NCBI GenBank assembly: GCA_003209475.1
Contig: QCQY01000009.1
Span: 1 to 53,189, forward strand
Direction of reading: 5' to 3'
Origin: Prochlorococcus sp. AG-459-B06
GTDB lineage: Bacteria > Cyanobacteriota > Cyanobacteriia > PCC-6307 > Cyanobiaceae
DNA length: 53,189 nucleotides
Shown here one piece after another: positions 10,283-20,216 of this stretch. The notes beneath the pieces were generated by a model that was given only the letters and a program-made list of their open reading frames with translations, was not told where the DNA came from and searched no databases. Position numbers and translations under genes: made by a program. Each line of letters opens with the position of its first letter. The stretch's first letter is position 1.

Positions 10283-10942
10283 ATGCCCAATATTGAATAT
10301 GAATTAAACGAGAAAATTCATGCAATTATTATTAACCCTTATCTATCCTGGGAAGATTTCTGTGTGAATTGCGATTTAATTAGAAAATACAATATCAAAA
10401 ATATTTCTACTTCACTGAACTACCTTACTGATCTTAAAAACTGTTTGTGTAATTGCAGTGCGGATATAAACGCACTTATTTCTTACCCTTTAGCAGATTT
10501 ACCAGTTTCATTTATTGAAGAATTAGTTTGTTTTGCAAAAGATAAGGGTGCAAAAGGAATTGAATATATCCCAAACTTTATAAATTTATCCAAAGGAAAT
10601 TTAGAAACTTTCGCTGCTGAAATTGAGCAAGTTAAATTATCTGGATTACCAGTTTCAATAATCATAAATAAATCAAAACTACAAAAAGAAGTTTTTATTA
10701 ATGCGATAGAAATATGTTTGGAACTAGGAATAAAAAATTTTCAATTCGGGGACGGGTTTGGGTCTCCTCTTACATCTAATGATATCCCCGAAATACTAAA
10801 AATAACAGGCTCACAAAATCAAATCAAATTTGTAGGTGGAATAAAAAAACTAACGCAGGTAATTGATTTGTTTGATAATGGAATTAGTTGCGTTGGAACT
10901 TCCAATTTTTGTGAAATTTTTCAAGAAGTAAACGTTATTTAA
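10283..10942 (+). CDS. DeoC-like TIM-barrel protein with altered active site
   Basis: This 219-residue protein has the overall layout of deoxyribose-phosphate aldolase. It contains ISYPLADLP, a KGIEYIPN segment, KNFQFGDGFGSPL, and the late KFVGGIKKL. In genuine DeoC the Schiff-base lysine sits in a motif like FIKTSTG, but here the aligned stretch reads NFQFGDGFG. The catalytic lysine therefore appears replaced (about Q154), while the second lysine in KFVGGI (about K182) is kept. Aldolase activity is doubtful. The gene sits 7 bases after hpf and abuts recO, so the three are probably co-transcribed. Confidence 0.75.
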   Translation: MPNIEYELNEKIHAIIINPYLSWEDFCVNCDLIRKYNIKNISTSLNYLTDLKNCLCNCSADINALISYPLADLPVSFIEELVCFAKDKGAKGIEYIPNFINLSKGNLETFAAEIEQVKLSGLPVSIIINKSKLQKEVFINAIEICLELGIKNFQFGDGFGSPLTSNDIPEILKITGSQNQIKFVGGIKKLTQVIDLFDNGISCVGTSNFCEIFQEVNVI

Positions 10943-11728
10943 ATGTCTGGTTCTGGTGAGTGCAGACTAAAAGGTCTGTGTATTAAAGCTTCTCCATTAG
11001 GCGAGAATGATAGATTAATAACCATACTTACTGACGAGCAAGGGATTATTAGATTAGCGGTACCTGGTGCAAGGCGTCCTAAAAGTAGTCTTGCTGCAGC
11101 TACTCCTCTAACATATTTAAGTCTGCAGATTTTTGGGAAAAGAAATCTTAAATCTGTACGTCAAATTAAAATATTAAAAAGCTATTCTGGTCTAGGAAAA
11201 AATATTGAATGTCTTGCAGCCGCACAAGCAATAACTGAATTAACATTTTTATTAGTAGGTAATAATGACAAGCAACAAGACTATCTATCTTGCGTTCTTG
11301 CACATCTTGATAGGATTTATTTATATAAAGAATCTCAAGAAGAAGATATTAAAATGCTCTCAATGAGTATTCAATCTTTAATCCATCTATTAGCTATCGG
11401 GGGTATTAATTTACCAATTCATCATTGTTGTAAAACTGGAGAAACTATAATTCCACCTTTAGGAAATTGGGAATGGAGTTGTTATTATTTACCAAATGAA
11501 GGGTTTTCGTCCATAGAAGATCCTCAAAGTAATCTAAAAATAAATGCATCTGAAGTTGCTCTATTACAGAGACTTCTTTTCCCAGAATTACCAATAAAGT
11601 CTAATGGAGAGTTGTTGGGTCCAAAAAAAGTCTGGCTTAAAATATTATTTATTATTGAGACATGGATCTCTACTCAATTAGAGAGGGATCTATCTTCACT
11701 AAAAATGTTGAGAGATATATATAGTTAG
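10943..11728 (+). CDS. recO: DNA repair protein RecO
   Basis: This 261-residue protein has the N-terminal OB fold (CRLKGLCIKASPLGENDRLI, then ILTDEQGIIRLAVPGARR) followed by a helical domain, matching RecO in order and length. RecO helps load RecA onto SSB-coated gaps with RecR. The ATG directly follows the stop of the DeoC-like gene with no spacer, indicating translational coupling. The canonical zinc-finger cysteines are only partly recognisable (HHCCKTGE). Confidence 0.9.
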   Translation: MSGSGECRLKGLCIKASPLGENDRLITILTDEQGIIRLAVPGARRPKSSLAAATPLTYLSLQIFGKRNLKSVRQIKILKSYSGLGKNIECLAAAQAITELTFLLVGNNDKQQDYLSCVLAHLDRIYLYKESQEEDIKMLSMSIQSLIHLLAIGGINLPIHHCCKTGETIIPPLGNWEWSCYYLPNEGFSSIEDPQSNLKINASEVALLQRLLFPELPIKSNGELLGPKKVWLKILFIIETWISTQLERDLSSLKMLRDIYS

Positions 11729-11813
11729 CATTTTCATAAAGCATTAAAAAATTTAAAAAATATGATCATGGCGCCTTTGCCTGTTAACTTAATAGATAGA
11801 TAATTCAATTAAT

Positions 11814-12971
11814 GTGGTTCATATTGCCTGGTTGGGGAAAAAATCCCCTTTTTGTGGAAATGTAACTTACGGTAATTTAACTACTAAGGAATTAAAGGCC
11901 AGAGGGCATAAAATTAGTTTTATTCATTTCGACAATCCCTCTAGTTCAAATTCATCAAGCCCATTATTTCTTGCAAATGATCCTGATGTAAGTCTCCCAT
12001 ATTTAATTAAGTCTCAAGTTTATACAATACCCTCGCCAAGGGCAGAAAAAGAGCTAAGGCTATCATTGGAAAGATTGAAACCTGACATAGTACATGCAAG
12101 CCTAACTTTATCTCCTTTAGACTTTAGACTTCCAGAGCTTTGTAATGAAATTAATGTTCCTCTTATCGGAACATTTCATCCACCATTTGATGCAAAAAAT
12201 AGAAATCTAACTGCGAGCACTCAACAATTAACATATCAACTTTATGCTCCCTCTTTAGCAAAGTTCGATAGAATAATTATTTTTTCTAAACCTCAAAAAA
12301 ATGTTCTTGAGAAATTAGGAGTACCTAAAGAAAAACAAATAATTATTCCAAACGGCGTTGATGAGAATATTTGGAAACCTTTTTCTGAAAAAAGTAAAAA
12401 ATATGATCAGGTGAAAAACAAACTTGGAAATGCAAGAATCTTTTTATATATGGGAAGGATTGCAAATGAGAAAAATATCGAAGCACTTTTACGTTCTTGG
12501 CGCCTAACAAAAACTCAAAATTGCAAATTAATTATTGTTGGGGATGGCCCAATGAAACCAACACTTGAAAATAGTTTTTCTAACCTTGGTAATGAGAAAT
12601 TAATTTGGTGGGGTGCTGAATTAGATTTAGAAACTAGGATAGCAATAATGCAAATAGCAGAAGTATTTTTCTTACCAAGCTTAGTAGAAGGTTTATCATT
12701 ATCACTTTTAGAGGCAATGTCTGCAGGTACTGCTTGTGTAGCTACAGATGCGGGAGCTGATGGTGAAGTTTTAGATAACGGAGCAGGAATAGTAATTTCA
12801 ACAGATAATGTGGCTGCACAATTAAAAACTATAATTCCAATTCTTGTAGAACACCCTTCATTTACAAAAGATCTTGGAGAAAAAGCTAGAGAACGTATAC
12901 TTGAGAGATACACAATTGCTAAAAATATAAATCAACTTGAAAAAGTTTATATGAACTTAAAAGATAATTGA
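11814..12971 (+). CDS. Glycosyltransferase family 4 (group 1)
   Basis: This 385-residue GT-B fold enzyme starts with GTG at 11814; the overlapping ATG at 11812 is out of frame. The N-terminal domain begins VHIAWLGKKSPFCGNVTYGN. The C-terminal domain has IIPNGVDENIWKP, FLYMGRIANEKNIEALL, and the nucleotide-sugar motif EGLSLSLLEAMSAGTACVAT (E-x7-E). It probably adds mannose or a related sugar to a lipid or envelope glycan in the cytoplasm. The acceptor is unknown. The 85-base gap to recO holds no other gene. Confidence 0.88.
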   Translation: MVHIAWLGKKSPFCGNVTYGNLTTKELKARGHKISFIHFDNPSSSNSSSPLFLANDPDVSLPYLIKSQVYTIPSPRAEKELRLSLERLKPDIVHASLTLSPLDFRLPELCNEINVPLIGTFHPPFDAKNRNLTASTQQLTYQLYAPSLAKFDRIIIFSKPQKNVLEKLGVPKEKQIIIPNGVDENIWKPFSEKSKKYDQVKNKLGNARIFLYMGRIANEKNIEALLRSWRLTKTQNCKLIIVGDGPMKPTLENSFSNLGNEKLIWWGAELDLETRIAIMQIAEVFFLPSLVEGLSLSLLEAMSAGTACVATDAGADGEVLDNGAGIVISTDNVAAQLKTIIPILVEHPSFTKDLGEKARERILERYTIAKNINQLEKVYMNLKDN

Positions 12972-12976
12972 AAAAC

Positions 12977-13789
12977 CTAACGAAACTCTTTACTTCTATT
13001 ACTAGCTGAAACTATTGATTCAATTAATGCTGACCTTACACTCTTTTTTTCTAAAACCCTTAAAGCAGAAATAGTTGTTCCACCTGGAGAGGTTACTAAA
13101 TTTTTAAGCTCAGAGGTAGTAAGTTTATTTTCCTTTATTAGACAAATAGTCCCTAGTATCATTTCCATAACAAGTTGCTCTGAAATTATTTTTGGTAATC
13201 CCCCGCTTAATCCTCCATCACTTAATGCTTCTATAATTAAAGCAATAATTGCAGGACCTGATGAAGTTAAAGCTAAAAATATATCAAGGTAATCTTCAGT
13301 AAATTCATAAATTTTACTAGTATTTTCAAATAATTTTTTTGTAAATTGTTTCTGATCTTCTGTAATTTCCTCTCCCCAAGAAATCCCTGTTAAACCTTTA
13401 CCAATAGTTATTGGAATATTTGTAACCACCCTCACACATTTATGATTAGGAAACTTTTGAGTAAGTCTATTTATTGAAACCCCCGCAAGAATTGAAACTA
13501 TTAAATTGTCCTTGTTTTTTATATGATGGGACTCACTTATATCATTAAATTGTTGTGGTTTTATCGAAAGAAGTTTATATTGGCAATTCCAAATTATTTT
13601 TGACTCTTTAGAACCTGATCTATAAACATTTATATTATGTTTATAATTTTTTTTTATATTTTCTAAACTTTTTTCTGTATTTACAACACAAAAAACATTC
13701 TCTGGCTGAATTAATTGGTTATCTAATAGAGGGGTTATTATAGCACTTGCAATATTTCCAAAACCAATAATCGCAATTTTATCTGTCAC
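12977..13789 (-). CDS. proC: Pyrroline-5-carboxylate reductase
   Basis: ProC reduces pyrroline-5-carboxylate to proline with NAD(P)H. The 270-residue protein has the Rossmann start IAIIGFGNIASAII, the RVVTNIPITIGKGLTGI block, SSGPAIIALIIEALSDGG, and the signature VTSPGGTTISALRVLE near the C-terminus, which are diagnostic. It converges with the upstream glycosyltransferase and lies 8 bases downstream of sepF on the minus strand, an arrangement common in cyanobacteria and Gram-positives. Confidence 0.95.
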   Translation of the reverse strand: MTDKIAIIGFGNIASAIITPLLDNQLIQPENVFCVVNTEKSLENIKKNYKHNINVYRSGSKESKIIWNCQYKLLSIKPQQFNDISESHHIKNKDNLIVSILAGVSINRLTQKFPNHKCVRVVTNIPITIGKGLTGISWGEEITEDQKQFTKKLFENTSKIYEFTEDYLDIFLALTSSGPAIIALIIEALSDGGLSGGLPKIISEQLVMEMILGTICLIKENKLTTSELKNLVTSPGGTTISALRVLEKKSVRSALIESIVSASNRSKEFR

Positions 13790-13796
13790 AGATTAA

Positions 13797-14417
13797 TCAT
13801 GAATAAGCACTTAATTTAGAATTACCCCATGCTGGTTCAGGAGTAGTATTTTTGCCCAAACTATATTGTGGTGTGTTTTCTGTAGACACAGAAGAAGGAG
13901 CAGCTTCTTCAGGGGAAGAACTAGTTACATTTACACAACTTGGAGCAAAAAGAAAAATACTTTCACCTACTCTCTCTTGATGCCCATCAATTGCATATGT
14001 TCCCCCAGCAATAAAATCAACCGCTCTTTGAGCTTGATCGGGATCCATCATAGTTAAATTGAGAATTACGGTTTTTCTCTCCCTTAGTGCTTGTATAGCT
14101 TGAGGCATCTCATCAAAACTTCTTGGTTCCATTAAGCTTACCTCTGAGGATGAATTTGAGATTCCAGGCATACCAACTACTTTTGATGATCTGTTGTTAT
14201 TCATAAAATCGAATGGATTTGAATTTGCAAGGGCATTTGCATTCTTTGGATTTTGTTTGAAATTATTAATATCATTTAATTCATCCTCTGAAGCATAATC
14301 CAACTCATCAAAATCATCATCGAGATACTCATCCCCTGCAACAACTGCTTTTAATCTAGAAATAAGTGACACCTTTAAATCCTCTTGAAATTGATTACTA
14401 AGGTTTAAGAACCTCAA
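13797..14417 (-). CDS. sepF: Cell division protein SepF
   Basis: SepF anchors FtsZ to the membrane and bundles filaments. The 206-residue protein has an acidic linker ([15 protein letters not shown]), a second linker, and the conserved core. The core reads [60 protein letters not shown]. This matches cyanobacterial YlmF/SepF in length and order. The neighbours proC and pipY/pipX fit the usual sepF neighbourhood. The C-terminal tail after about residue 165 is low complexity (Ser, Pro, Glu) and not conserved. Confidence 0.93.
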   Translation of the reverse strand: MRFLNLSNQFQEDLKVSLISRLKAVVAGDEYLDDDFDELDYASEDELNDINNFKQNPKNANALANSNPFDFMNNNRSSKVVGMPGISNSSSEVSLMEPRSFDEMPQAIQALRERKTVILNLTMMDPDQAQRAVDFIAGGTYAIDGHQERVGESIFLFAPSCVNVTSSSPEEAAPSSVSTENTPQYSLGKNTTPEPAWGNSKLSAYS

Positions 14418-14521
14418 GTAATAGATTCATTTTATAAATGAATAAACTACCTATACTTAAATAACGCTAGTTGAACTTTACTGCAAGTTTATAAATAAGA
14501 ATTTTATAAAAAAATAACTAA

Positions 14522-15157
14522 TTAGGATCTACCTCCAAAAATCAATGATCCTAATCTTAACCAAGTTGATCCAGCGTCAATGGCTTCCTCCCAATCACCT
14601 GACATCCCCATGGAACAATCTGGTAGTTGCAGTGAATCAGCTAGAGAACGACATTTTTTGAACAACCCTGAATTTTCTTTAGAGCTAAGTCCTTTAGGAT
14701 TGATAGTCATCAAACCGATTAATGAAATATTTTTCAACTCTTGAATTTCTCTCCATTTCAAAATTAAAAATTCAGGATTAAAGCCTCCTTTAGTAGGGTC
14801 ATCACTCAATTTAACCTGCAACATTATTAATGGATTTTTCTTCTCTTCACTTGAAATATTTGAAATCTTTTGCAACTTCTCAAATGAATCTACTGAATGA
14901 ATGTATTTAAAATTTTGAACTATTTTTCTTATTTTATTACTTTGTATTCTTCCAATAAAGTGCCAATTTATTTGTTTAAGATCTCTTAAGGTTAATTGCT
15001 TTTCAAACGCCTCTTGAACCTTACTTTCACCAAAATCGTTCTGACCTATATTTTGAATAGTCTTGATTTCTTGACTTTTAAATCCTTTACTTACCGCAAG
15101 AATATTTACATTTGATGGTATTTTATTTTTTATTTTTAAATAATTTGCAGGGTTCAC
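14522..15157 (-). CDS. pipY: PLP homeostasis protein, PipY (YggS/PLPBP family)
   Basis: This 211-residue fold-type III PLP-binding protein carries the cofactor lysine in ILAVSKGF, plus INWHFIGRIQSNKIRK and CSMGMSGDWEEAI, which are family signatures. It has no known catalytic activity and maintains PLP and amino-acid balance. It begins 4 bases after pipX. In Synechococcus elongatus pipX and pipY form an operon tied to PII nitrogen signalling, and the same pairing here supports the name. Confidence 0.93.
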   Translation of the reverse strand: MNPANYLKIKNKIPSNVNILAVSKGFKSQEIKTIQNIGQNDFGESKVQEAFEKQLTLRDLKQINWHFIGRIQSNKIRKIVQNFKYIHSVDSFEKLQKISNISSEEKKNPLIMLQVKLSDDPTKGGFNPEFLILKWREIQELKNISLIGLMTINPKGLSSKENSGLFKKCRSLADSLQLPDCSMGMSGDWEEAIDAGSTWLRLGSLIFGGRS

Positions 15158-15160
15158 CTT

Positions 15161-15427
15161 TTATAAGAAAGTTTGCGTAAATAAATTCTCCCATTTAGAT
15201 AGTTCTTCAGATCCTTTTCTTCTAGTTTTTTGAAGATTTAATTCGGCCTGATTACGGGCATCTAGATAAGGTATAACTTCAAAAAAAACTTCTCTCTGTC
15301 GGACTTCTACCAAGAAAAACATTTTTTGAGCGTATAAAGTCGCATAAATATCTCTCCCATCATTTCCAGGAGAAACTTGGTACAACATGCCAAATGTTGG
15401 ATGGTTTAAATAACGCTCAGAACTCAA
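15161..15427 (-). CDS. pipX: PII-interacting protein X
   Basis: This 88-residue protein matches PipX closely: a Tudor-like N-terminal domain (YLNHPTFGMLYQVSP, ATLYAQKMFFLVE) and two C-terminal helices (DARNQAELNLQKTRR onward). PipX coactivates the nitrogen regulator NtcA when 2-oxoglutarate is high and is sequestered by PII (GlnB) when nitrogen is plentiful. Its presence next to pipY is the normal cyanobacterial arrangement and implies NtcA-based nitrogen control in this organism. Confidence 0.95.
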   Translation of the reverse strand: MSSERYLNHPTFGMLYQVSPGNDGRDIYATLYAQKMFFLVEVRQREVFFEVIPYLDARNQAELNLQKTRRKGSEELSKWENLFTQTFL

Positions 15428-15446
15428 ACCTTAAATATTTTGTTAT

Positions 15447-16361
15447 TTACAATGCACCATACAGTTTTCTAAGAAAAATTGCTATGCAAATAAAACAAAT
15501 CGATAATGTATTAACAATTACATTGAGAGATTTTGAAGGATAAAGAGTTCTAAATCTGTTAGTTTTTATAATAATTTTTTTCTTTGAGAGTAATGATTCT
15601 GATCCATGATCAATTCTCAGAAATATATTTTGAAATAACCTTTCCACTAAGATTAATAAAACGTTAAAGGATTTCTTTAGTCCTAAATTTCGAAAATTTA
15701 TTGATCTAATTGAAACTGATTTAACGATATTTTGAAGTTCTTCCTGCACTAGAGGAATAAAACGTAATGCAATTAACAACTGAAAAAGCCACTTACTAGT
15801 TGGCAATCCAATTTTTCTTAATGGATACATAAACCAACTTAATCCCCATACAATGTCTTCCTGCAATGTGGTTAAAAGCATTAAATTCACACTATGAATA
15901 ACGGTAAATATCAAAGTGGAGGTTTTTATTCCTAGTTCAAAGGCTTTTCTTGATAAGTTGTAGGGACCAAAATTAATAAACCATATTTTCTGAGAAGGAA
16001 TTTGCAAAATATTCCATTCTTTTTGGCTTTCCAGTACTACTTGCAACTCATTGGGATTTCTTAAGTAGCCATCAAGAGATTGAATATCAGACGAGGCAAG
16101 AATTGATATACATCCAATTAATAGTGACAAACATGAGAGGAAAAATAATGATCGCCACCATACTCTAGATGGCAATAAACTTAAAAAAGTAATTAATAGT
16201 AAAAAAGCAACTAAACTCAATCTCCATATTGGACCTGCCCAAATTGGAGTAATTAAAAATATCATTACGATAATTATTTTTAATCTACTATCTATAATTC
16301 TTAGCCAACTTCTATTACCGTGAACGTATTGACCAACAGAAAATTTGGTTAGCAAATTCAT
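15447..16361 (-). CDS. EcfT/CbiQ-type energy-coupling factor transmembrane protein
   Basis: This 304-residue membrane protein has a cluster of hydrophobic segments between about 25 and 90, more around 140-210, and a last one near 285-300. The motif SWLRIIDSRLKIIIVMIFL near the N-terminus is the EcfT/CbiQ start. The coupling-helix arginine motif appears as IALRFIPLVQEEL. EcfT links substrate-binding S components to two ABC ATPases for vitamin or metal uptake. No S component or ATPase gene is nearby, so it must work with subunits encoded elsewhere. Its ATG overlaps the stop of der. Confidence 0.8.
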   Translation of the reverse strand: MNLLTKFSVGQYVHGNRSWLRIIDSRLKIIIVMIFLITPIWAGPIWRLSLVAFLLLITFLSLLPSRVWWRSLFFLSCLSLLIGCISILASSDIQSLDGYLRNPNELQVVLESQKEWNILQIPSQKIWFINFGPYNLSRKAFELGIKTSTLIFTVIHSVNLMLLTTLQEDIVWGLSWFMYPLRKIGLPTSKWLFQLLIALRFIPLVQEELQNIVKSVSIRSINFRNLGLKKSFNVLLILVERLFQNIFLRIDHGSESLLSKKKIIIKTNRFRTLYPSKSLNVIVNTLSICFICIAIFLRKLYGAL

Positions 16362-17734
16362 TAATCTTTTTGAATTAACTCAATATTTTCTCTTTCGACT
16401 TCTTTATTTAAAGCTCTTTGCTGTTTTCCTCTCCAAAGTAAAATGAGGGGTGTGCCTTCAAAGCCTAAATTTACTCTAATTTGTTTTTCAATATATCTTC
16501 TATAAGTTATTCCGAATAATTTAGGGTCATTTACAAAAAGAGTAAAAGTGGGAGGTTGGTTCTTTACTTGAGTACCGTAATAAAGCCTACCTTGCTTGCC
16601 GCTTCTCTTCGTTGGAGGACTTTTCCAACTGATTGATTCTTTAAGTACTTCATTAACTACAGATGTTGTAACTCTTCTTCTATGTTGATTTACAGCATTA
16701 AGAGCATGTTCAAAAATATTATCAACCCTTTGACCAGTTAGGGCAGATATAAAAATCATTTTTGACCAGTGTAAAAAATAAAGTTTAGATCTAAGTTCTT
16801 TTTCTACTTGATAAATTGTTGAACTATTTTTTTCTACAAGATCCCATTTATTAACAACAATTATACAAGCTCTGCCTTGTTCTTCTATGCGCCCAGCCAG
16901 CTTCTGGTCTTGATCAGTTACTCCATCTATAGCATCTATAACTAAAACACAAACATCACTTCTATCTATAGATTTAAAAGCCCTATTAATACCAAAGAAT
17001 TCAGTGCCATATTTAACATTTTTCTTTCTTCTAATCCCTGCAGTATCAATAATTTTCCAATGATTATCACCCTTTTTAATAAGCGTATCTATTGAATCAG
17101 TTGTCGTACCACTAATATCACTAACTATTGCTCTTTTTTCTCCACAGATTGAATTTAACAAACTAGATTTGCCAACATTAGGCCTACCAATAATTGACAT
17201 CATCATCTTTTCTTCGTCATCCTGAATATTATTTTCAGGAAGTTCGCCAATAACAAGATCTAAAAGATCTCCAGTACCTGAACCATGAATTGCCGAAACT
17301 GGGAAAGGTTCGCCCAATCCTAATTTCCAGAACTCCGAAGCTAGTGATATTCCAAGAGTAGTGGATTCGCATTTATTAACAGCAACAATTGTTTTACAGC
17401 TTAGGTTTCTTAACCATTTTGCTATCGATAAATCACCATCAGTAACTCCTTGATTTCCATCTACCACCAGTAAAGCGAGTGAAGCCTCTTCTAGAGCCAA
17501 GAAAACTTGTGTCCTTATCTCTGGGAGAAATTCACTATCATCATCAAAAACTAACCCTCCAGTATCAACTATTTGAAATTCCTTACCTCCCCATAAAGCA
17601 TTTTGATAAGTTCTATCTCTTGTAACACCAGGCTTATCAAATACTATTGCATCATTACTTTGGCAAAGCCGATTAACTAAGGTTGATTTGCCAACGTTCG
17701 GTCTGCCGATAATTGCTATTGTAGGAAGAATCAA
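16361..17734 (-). CDS. der: Double GTPase Der (EngA), ribosome biogenesis
   Basis: This 457-residue protein contains two tandem Era-like GTPase domains. Each has its own P-loop ([16 protein letters not shown] near residue 10, [16 protein letters not shown] near 182), a DTGG/DTAG motif, and an NKCE or NKWD G4 motif. A KH-like C-terminal domain reads [11 protein letters not shown]-like to [12 protein letters not shown]. Der is needed for 50S assembly. The length and domain order are normal. Confidence 0.97.
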   Translation of the reverse strand: MILPTIAIIGRPNVGKSTLVNRLCQSNDAIVFDKPGVTRDRTYQNALWGGKEFQIVDTGGLVFDDDSEFLPEIRTQVFLALEEASLALLVVDGNQGVTDGDLSIAKWLRNLSCKTIVAVNKCESTTLGISLASEFWKLGLGEPFPVSAIHGSGTGDLLDLVIGELPENNIQDDEEKMMMSIIGRPNVGKSSLLNSICGEKRAIVSDISGTTTDSIDTLIKKGDNHWKIIDTAGIRRKKNVKYGTEFFGINRAFKSIDRSDVCVLVIDAIDGVTDQDQKLAGRIEEQGRACIIVVNKWDLVEKNSSTIYQVEKELRSKLYFLHWSKMIFISALTGQRVDNIFEHALNAVNQHRRRVTTSVVNEVLKESISWKSPPTKRSGKQGRLYYGTQVKNQPPTFTLFVNDPKLFGITYRRYIEKQIRVNLGFEGTPLILLWRGKQQRALNKEVERENIELIQKD

Positions 17735-17808
17735 TTCTTCTCTCCAAAGAAACTAGTATCCATTACAACTATACCTTTAATAGAATCATTTACCTTTTTC
17801 AAAAAAAC

Positions 17809-18294
17809 TTATTTAATTTCTGGATCGCCAAAATGTCCTTTAACTGGATTAACAGGGGGTGAACTAGGACTTGGCATTAATCCACTATCTTTTGAAAAAC
17901 AATCATTTTCAATCGCCCAATAAATCAACCAATTTACTGCCGTCGTTCTTCTAGTTCTTCTTGGATAGAGTTCATTAATCTTATAGCCTTTAAAATTAAG
18001 AAAATTTTTCAATCCCTGTTTATACTCTTTTGGAATTGATCGAGTCAAATGTACTGAGGCTGGTCGCTCTGAAATGATTTGCGGAGCTTTTTCAAATCTT
18101 TCTGACCAATAAGCAGGAGTTAATGAACTAGAAACCCAATTATTTAAAGTTCTTTCTTTAGTATAAAAAAGTCTTTCCCAAACCAATTCACAAACAAAAA
18201 CATCACTAACCCTATCTTCGAGAACAAGAAATAATAAATCCTTACATATTGGCCATGTAAATTGATTTTCAACTAATTTTTCTTTTTTATACAT
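17809..18294 (-). CDS. Conserved cyanobacterial protein (DUF1823 type)
   Basis: This 161-residue soluble protein is rich in Trp and aromatic residues (TWPICKDLLFLVLEDRVSDV, PAYWSERFEKAPQII, YPRRTRRTTAVNWLIYWA). I associate it with DUF1823, a cyanobacterial family of unknown role; that is from memory. No catalytic motif is apparent. The short C-terminal tail is Pro/Ser-rich. Its ATG overlaps the last base of the cobI stop, so both are translated from one message, but a cobalamin role does not follow from that. Confidence 0.75.
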   Translation of the reverse strand: MYKKEKLVENQFTWPICKDLLFLVLEDRVSDVFVCELVWERLFYTKERTLNNWVSSSLTPAYWSERFEKAPQIISERPASVHLTRSIPKEYKQGLKNFLNFKGYKINELYPRRTRRTTAVNWLIYWAIENDCFSKDSGLMPSPSSPPVNPVKGHFGDPEIK

Positions 18295-19049
18295 TAATCG
18301 AACCTTATCAAAATCAAAGAAAAATAAGGCATAAATTCCTTTTTATATTGTGATGCATATTGAATAATTTGATCAGGCATCCCAACACTTAAAGCTATTA
18401 ATGTTGTATTGATGATATCCTCTTTTTTTAAAATTTCCCTGACTAAATTCCATCTTTTGCCAACTTTCATAATGGCCAATACCGTTTTATTTGACTTACT
18501 TTCACTAATTAGGGTTGTTAATTCAGATTCTGAAGAAGGGCATTCTTTGATGATCAATGTCTCGCCTTTTTTTACCAGATCAAAATCATTCAAAGCTGCT
18601 GCTGCTGAAATAGAGGAAATACCAGGTATTGTTTTAGTAATAATTTCAGCATGATTATTTTTTATTAACCTCAAAATATTAGAAGAACTTGCAAATAGTG
18701 AAGTATCTCCAAGGCAAAGTAAAACAACTGATTCGCCATTTTGTATAAATTTCACAATTTTTTCTACAGCATCAGACCATATTTCATCTGGATCAAAATC
18801 CTTCCTAGCCATTGGAAAGATGATAGGGATATTTTTTTTAAATTTGGTGTATTTCTTGACTATTTCCGAAGCGAAACTCTTTTTATTATCATCTGATATT
18901 GGGAAAACTATAACTTTCGCTTTTTTTATTGCATCCACAGCAGCAATTGTTAAAAGCGATGGATCTCCAGGGCCTACACCAACGATAGTGAATGTTGGCA
19001 AATCAGTTTTATATCGATTAAGTAAACTTAAGAACTTATTTATTATCAT
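18294..19049 (-). CDS. cobI: Precorrin-2 C20-methyltransferase
   Basis: CobI/CbiL methylates precorrin-2 at C20 using SAM in cobalamin synthesis. The 251-residue protein has the tetrapyrrole methylase fold: FTIVGVGPGDPSLLTIAA near the N-terminus, VVLLCLGDTSLFASSS, and IPGISSISAAAALNDFDL. The last is characteristic of the C20 enzyme rather than of sirohaem methylases. Prochlorococcus makes (pseudo)cobalamin, so the gene fits the host. Confidence 0.92.
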   Translation of the reverse strand: MIINKFLSLLNRYKTDLPTFTIVGVGPGDPSLLTIAAVDAIKKAKVIVFPISDDNKKSFASEIVKKYTKFKKNIPIIFPMARKDFDPDEIWSDAVEKIVKFIQNGESVVLLCLGDTSLFASSSNILRLIKNNHAEIITKTIPGISSISAAAALNDFDLVKKGETLIIKECPSSESELTTLISESKSNKTVLAIMKVGKRWNLVREILKKEDIINTTLIALSVGMPDQIIQYASQYKKEFMPYFSLILIRFD

Positions 19050-19064
19050 TTTTATTTTATAACT

Positions 19065-19673
19065 TTAGCTATGTACCCTCGGCAGTATAAAAGTTTCAGC
19101 TAGTATTGCTGACTCAATTTCAGACAATTCCTCTAACCTTTTGAAAGTTTGATCTTTAGAGAATTTAGTTTGCGCTAGTTTCCAGTAAACTCCAAAATGT
19201 CTTGCCTCACTCTCAAGCAGAGACTCATAAAGGAATTTAAACGATTTATCTTCAGAATTCAGCGCAAGCAAGCTTAATCTTTCATGACTTCTCGCTTCAA
19301 TAAGTCCTGCTATTAAGAAACTATCAAGCATTCTATTGGGCTCTTCCTTTCTTATATTCTTGGATAATTCAGCTCCATATGGAGGCGGTTTTAAGGACTC
19401 AAGAGAATGTCCAAGATCCTTTAAAAAATAAAGTATTTTTTCAAAATGCTCTAATTCTTCTCTCGCTATTGGACTTAAAACTTCTGCCAGATTTGGTTCT
19501 GATGGATATCTAAACATCAATTGAATAGCTACTCCTGCTGCTTTTCTTTCACAATGAGCATGGTCAATAAGAATATCAATTGGATTAGATAATGCGAGTT
19601 TGATCCACTCATCTGAGGTAAATGACGACAAATATTTAATATGAGAAGTGGGCCTTTTAAAATCGACTAGCAT
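19065..19673 (-). CDS. miaE: MiaE-like tRNA-(ms2io6A)-hydroxylase
   Basis: This 202-residue ferritin-like diiron protein has ligand motifs spread through four helices: HCERKAAGVAIQLMFRY, AREELEHFEKIL, GLIEARSHERLSLL and SLLESEARHFGVYWKLA. MiaE hydroxylates the isopentenyl group of ms2i6A at position 37 of tRNAs. Cyanobacterial homologues are annotated this way, but activity in this clade is inferred. The gene follows aroQ by one base and precedes cobI by 15 bases. Confidence 0.85.
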   Translation of the reverse strand: MLVDFKRPTSHIKYLSSFTSDEWIKLALSNPIDILIDHAHCERKAAGVAIQLMFRYPSEPNLAEVLSPIAREELEHFEKILYFLKDLGHSLESLKPPPYGAELSKNIRKEEPNRMLDSFLIAGLIEARSHERLSLLALNSEDKSFKFLYESLLESEARHFGVYWKLAQTKFSKDQTFKRLEELSEIESAILAETFILPRVHS

Positions 19674-20114
19674 TTAATCCTTACTAATTAAATATCCAAT
19701 GATTCCTTCAAGAGCTAAGGAATAACTTGATATACCAAATCCACTAATAATTCCTATAGCTTTATCTGTAAGAAAAGATTCTTTACGAAAATCTTCTCTA
19801 CTAAAAATATTTGAAATATGTAACTCTACAAAAGGAATTTTTGATCCAATTAAAGCATCACGAATAGAAATTGAGGTATGAGTAAAAGCGCCAGCATTTA
19901 TAAGAATACCTTGGATACTTTTTACAGACTCCTGAATTTTATCTACTATTTCTCCTTCGTGATTACTTTGAAAACATTCAAGATTAATACTTTTTTCTTT
20001 AGCAATTTTAATTAAATCTTTTTCTATATCACGCAATGTTTTATTACCATATATTTCAGGTTCTCTAGTGCCCAAAAGATTTAGATTTGGACCATTTATC
20101 AATAAAATATTCAT
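19674..20114 (-). CDS. aroQ: Type II 3-dehydroquinate dehydratase
   Basis: AroQ dehydrates 3-dehydroquinate in the shikimate pathway. The type II hallmarks are present: [22 protein letters not shown] at the N-terminus (shown in part as [12 protein letters not shown]), [29 protein letters not shown], and [17 protein letters not shown]. The open frame extends to 20180, but the additional 22 residues are hydrophobic and Cys-rich and are not part of the enzyme. I therefore start at the ATG at 20114, giving 146 residues. A second ATG lies directly before it. Confidence 0.93.
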   Translation of the reverse strand: MNILLINGPNLNLLGTREPEIYGNKTLRDIEKDLIKIAKEKSINLECFQSNHEGEIVDKIQESVKSIQGILINAGAFTHTSISIRDALIGSKIPFVELHISNIFSREDFRKESFLTDKAIGIISGFGISSYSLALEGIIGYLISKD

Positions 20115-20216
20115 CATCAATAAAGTCTTTTCTTTACAAATGCTATCTAGAAAGAAACAAAAAAACCAAAACAAATTCACACAAAGTGTCCATTAACTGA
20201 TAAGTTCAAATAGTGG

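Noticed and set aside
20114-20180. Extended start of AroQ
   Set aside because: The extra residues are hydrophobic and Cys-rich and fall outside the conserved domain; the ATG at 20114 is the family's usual start.
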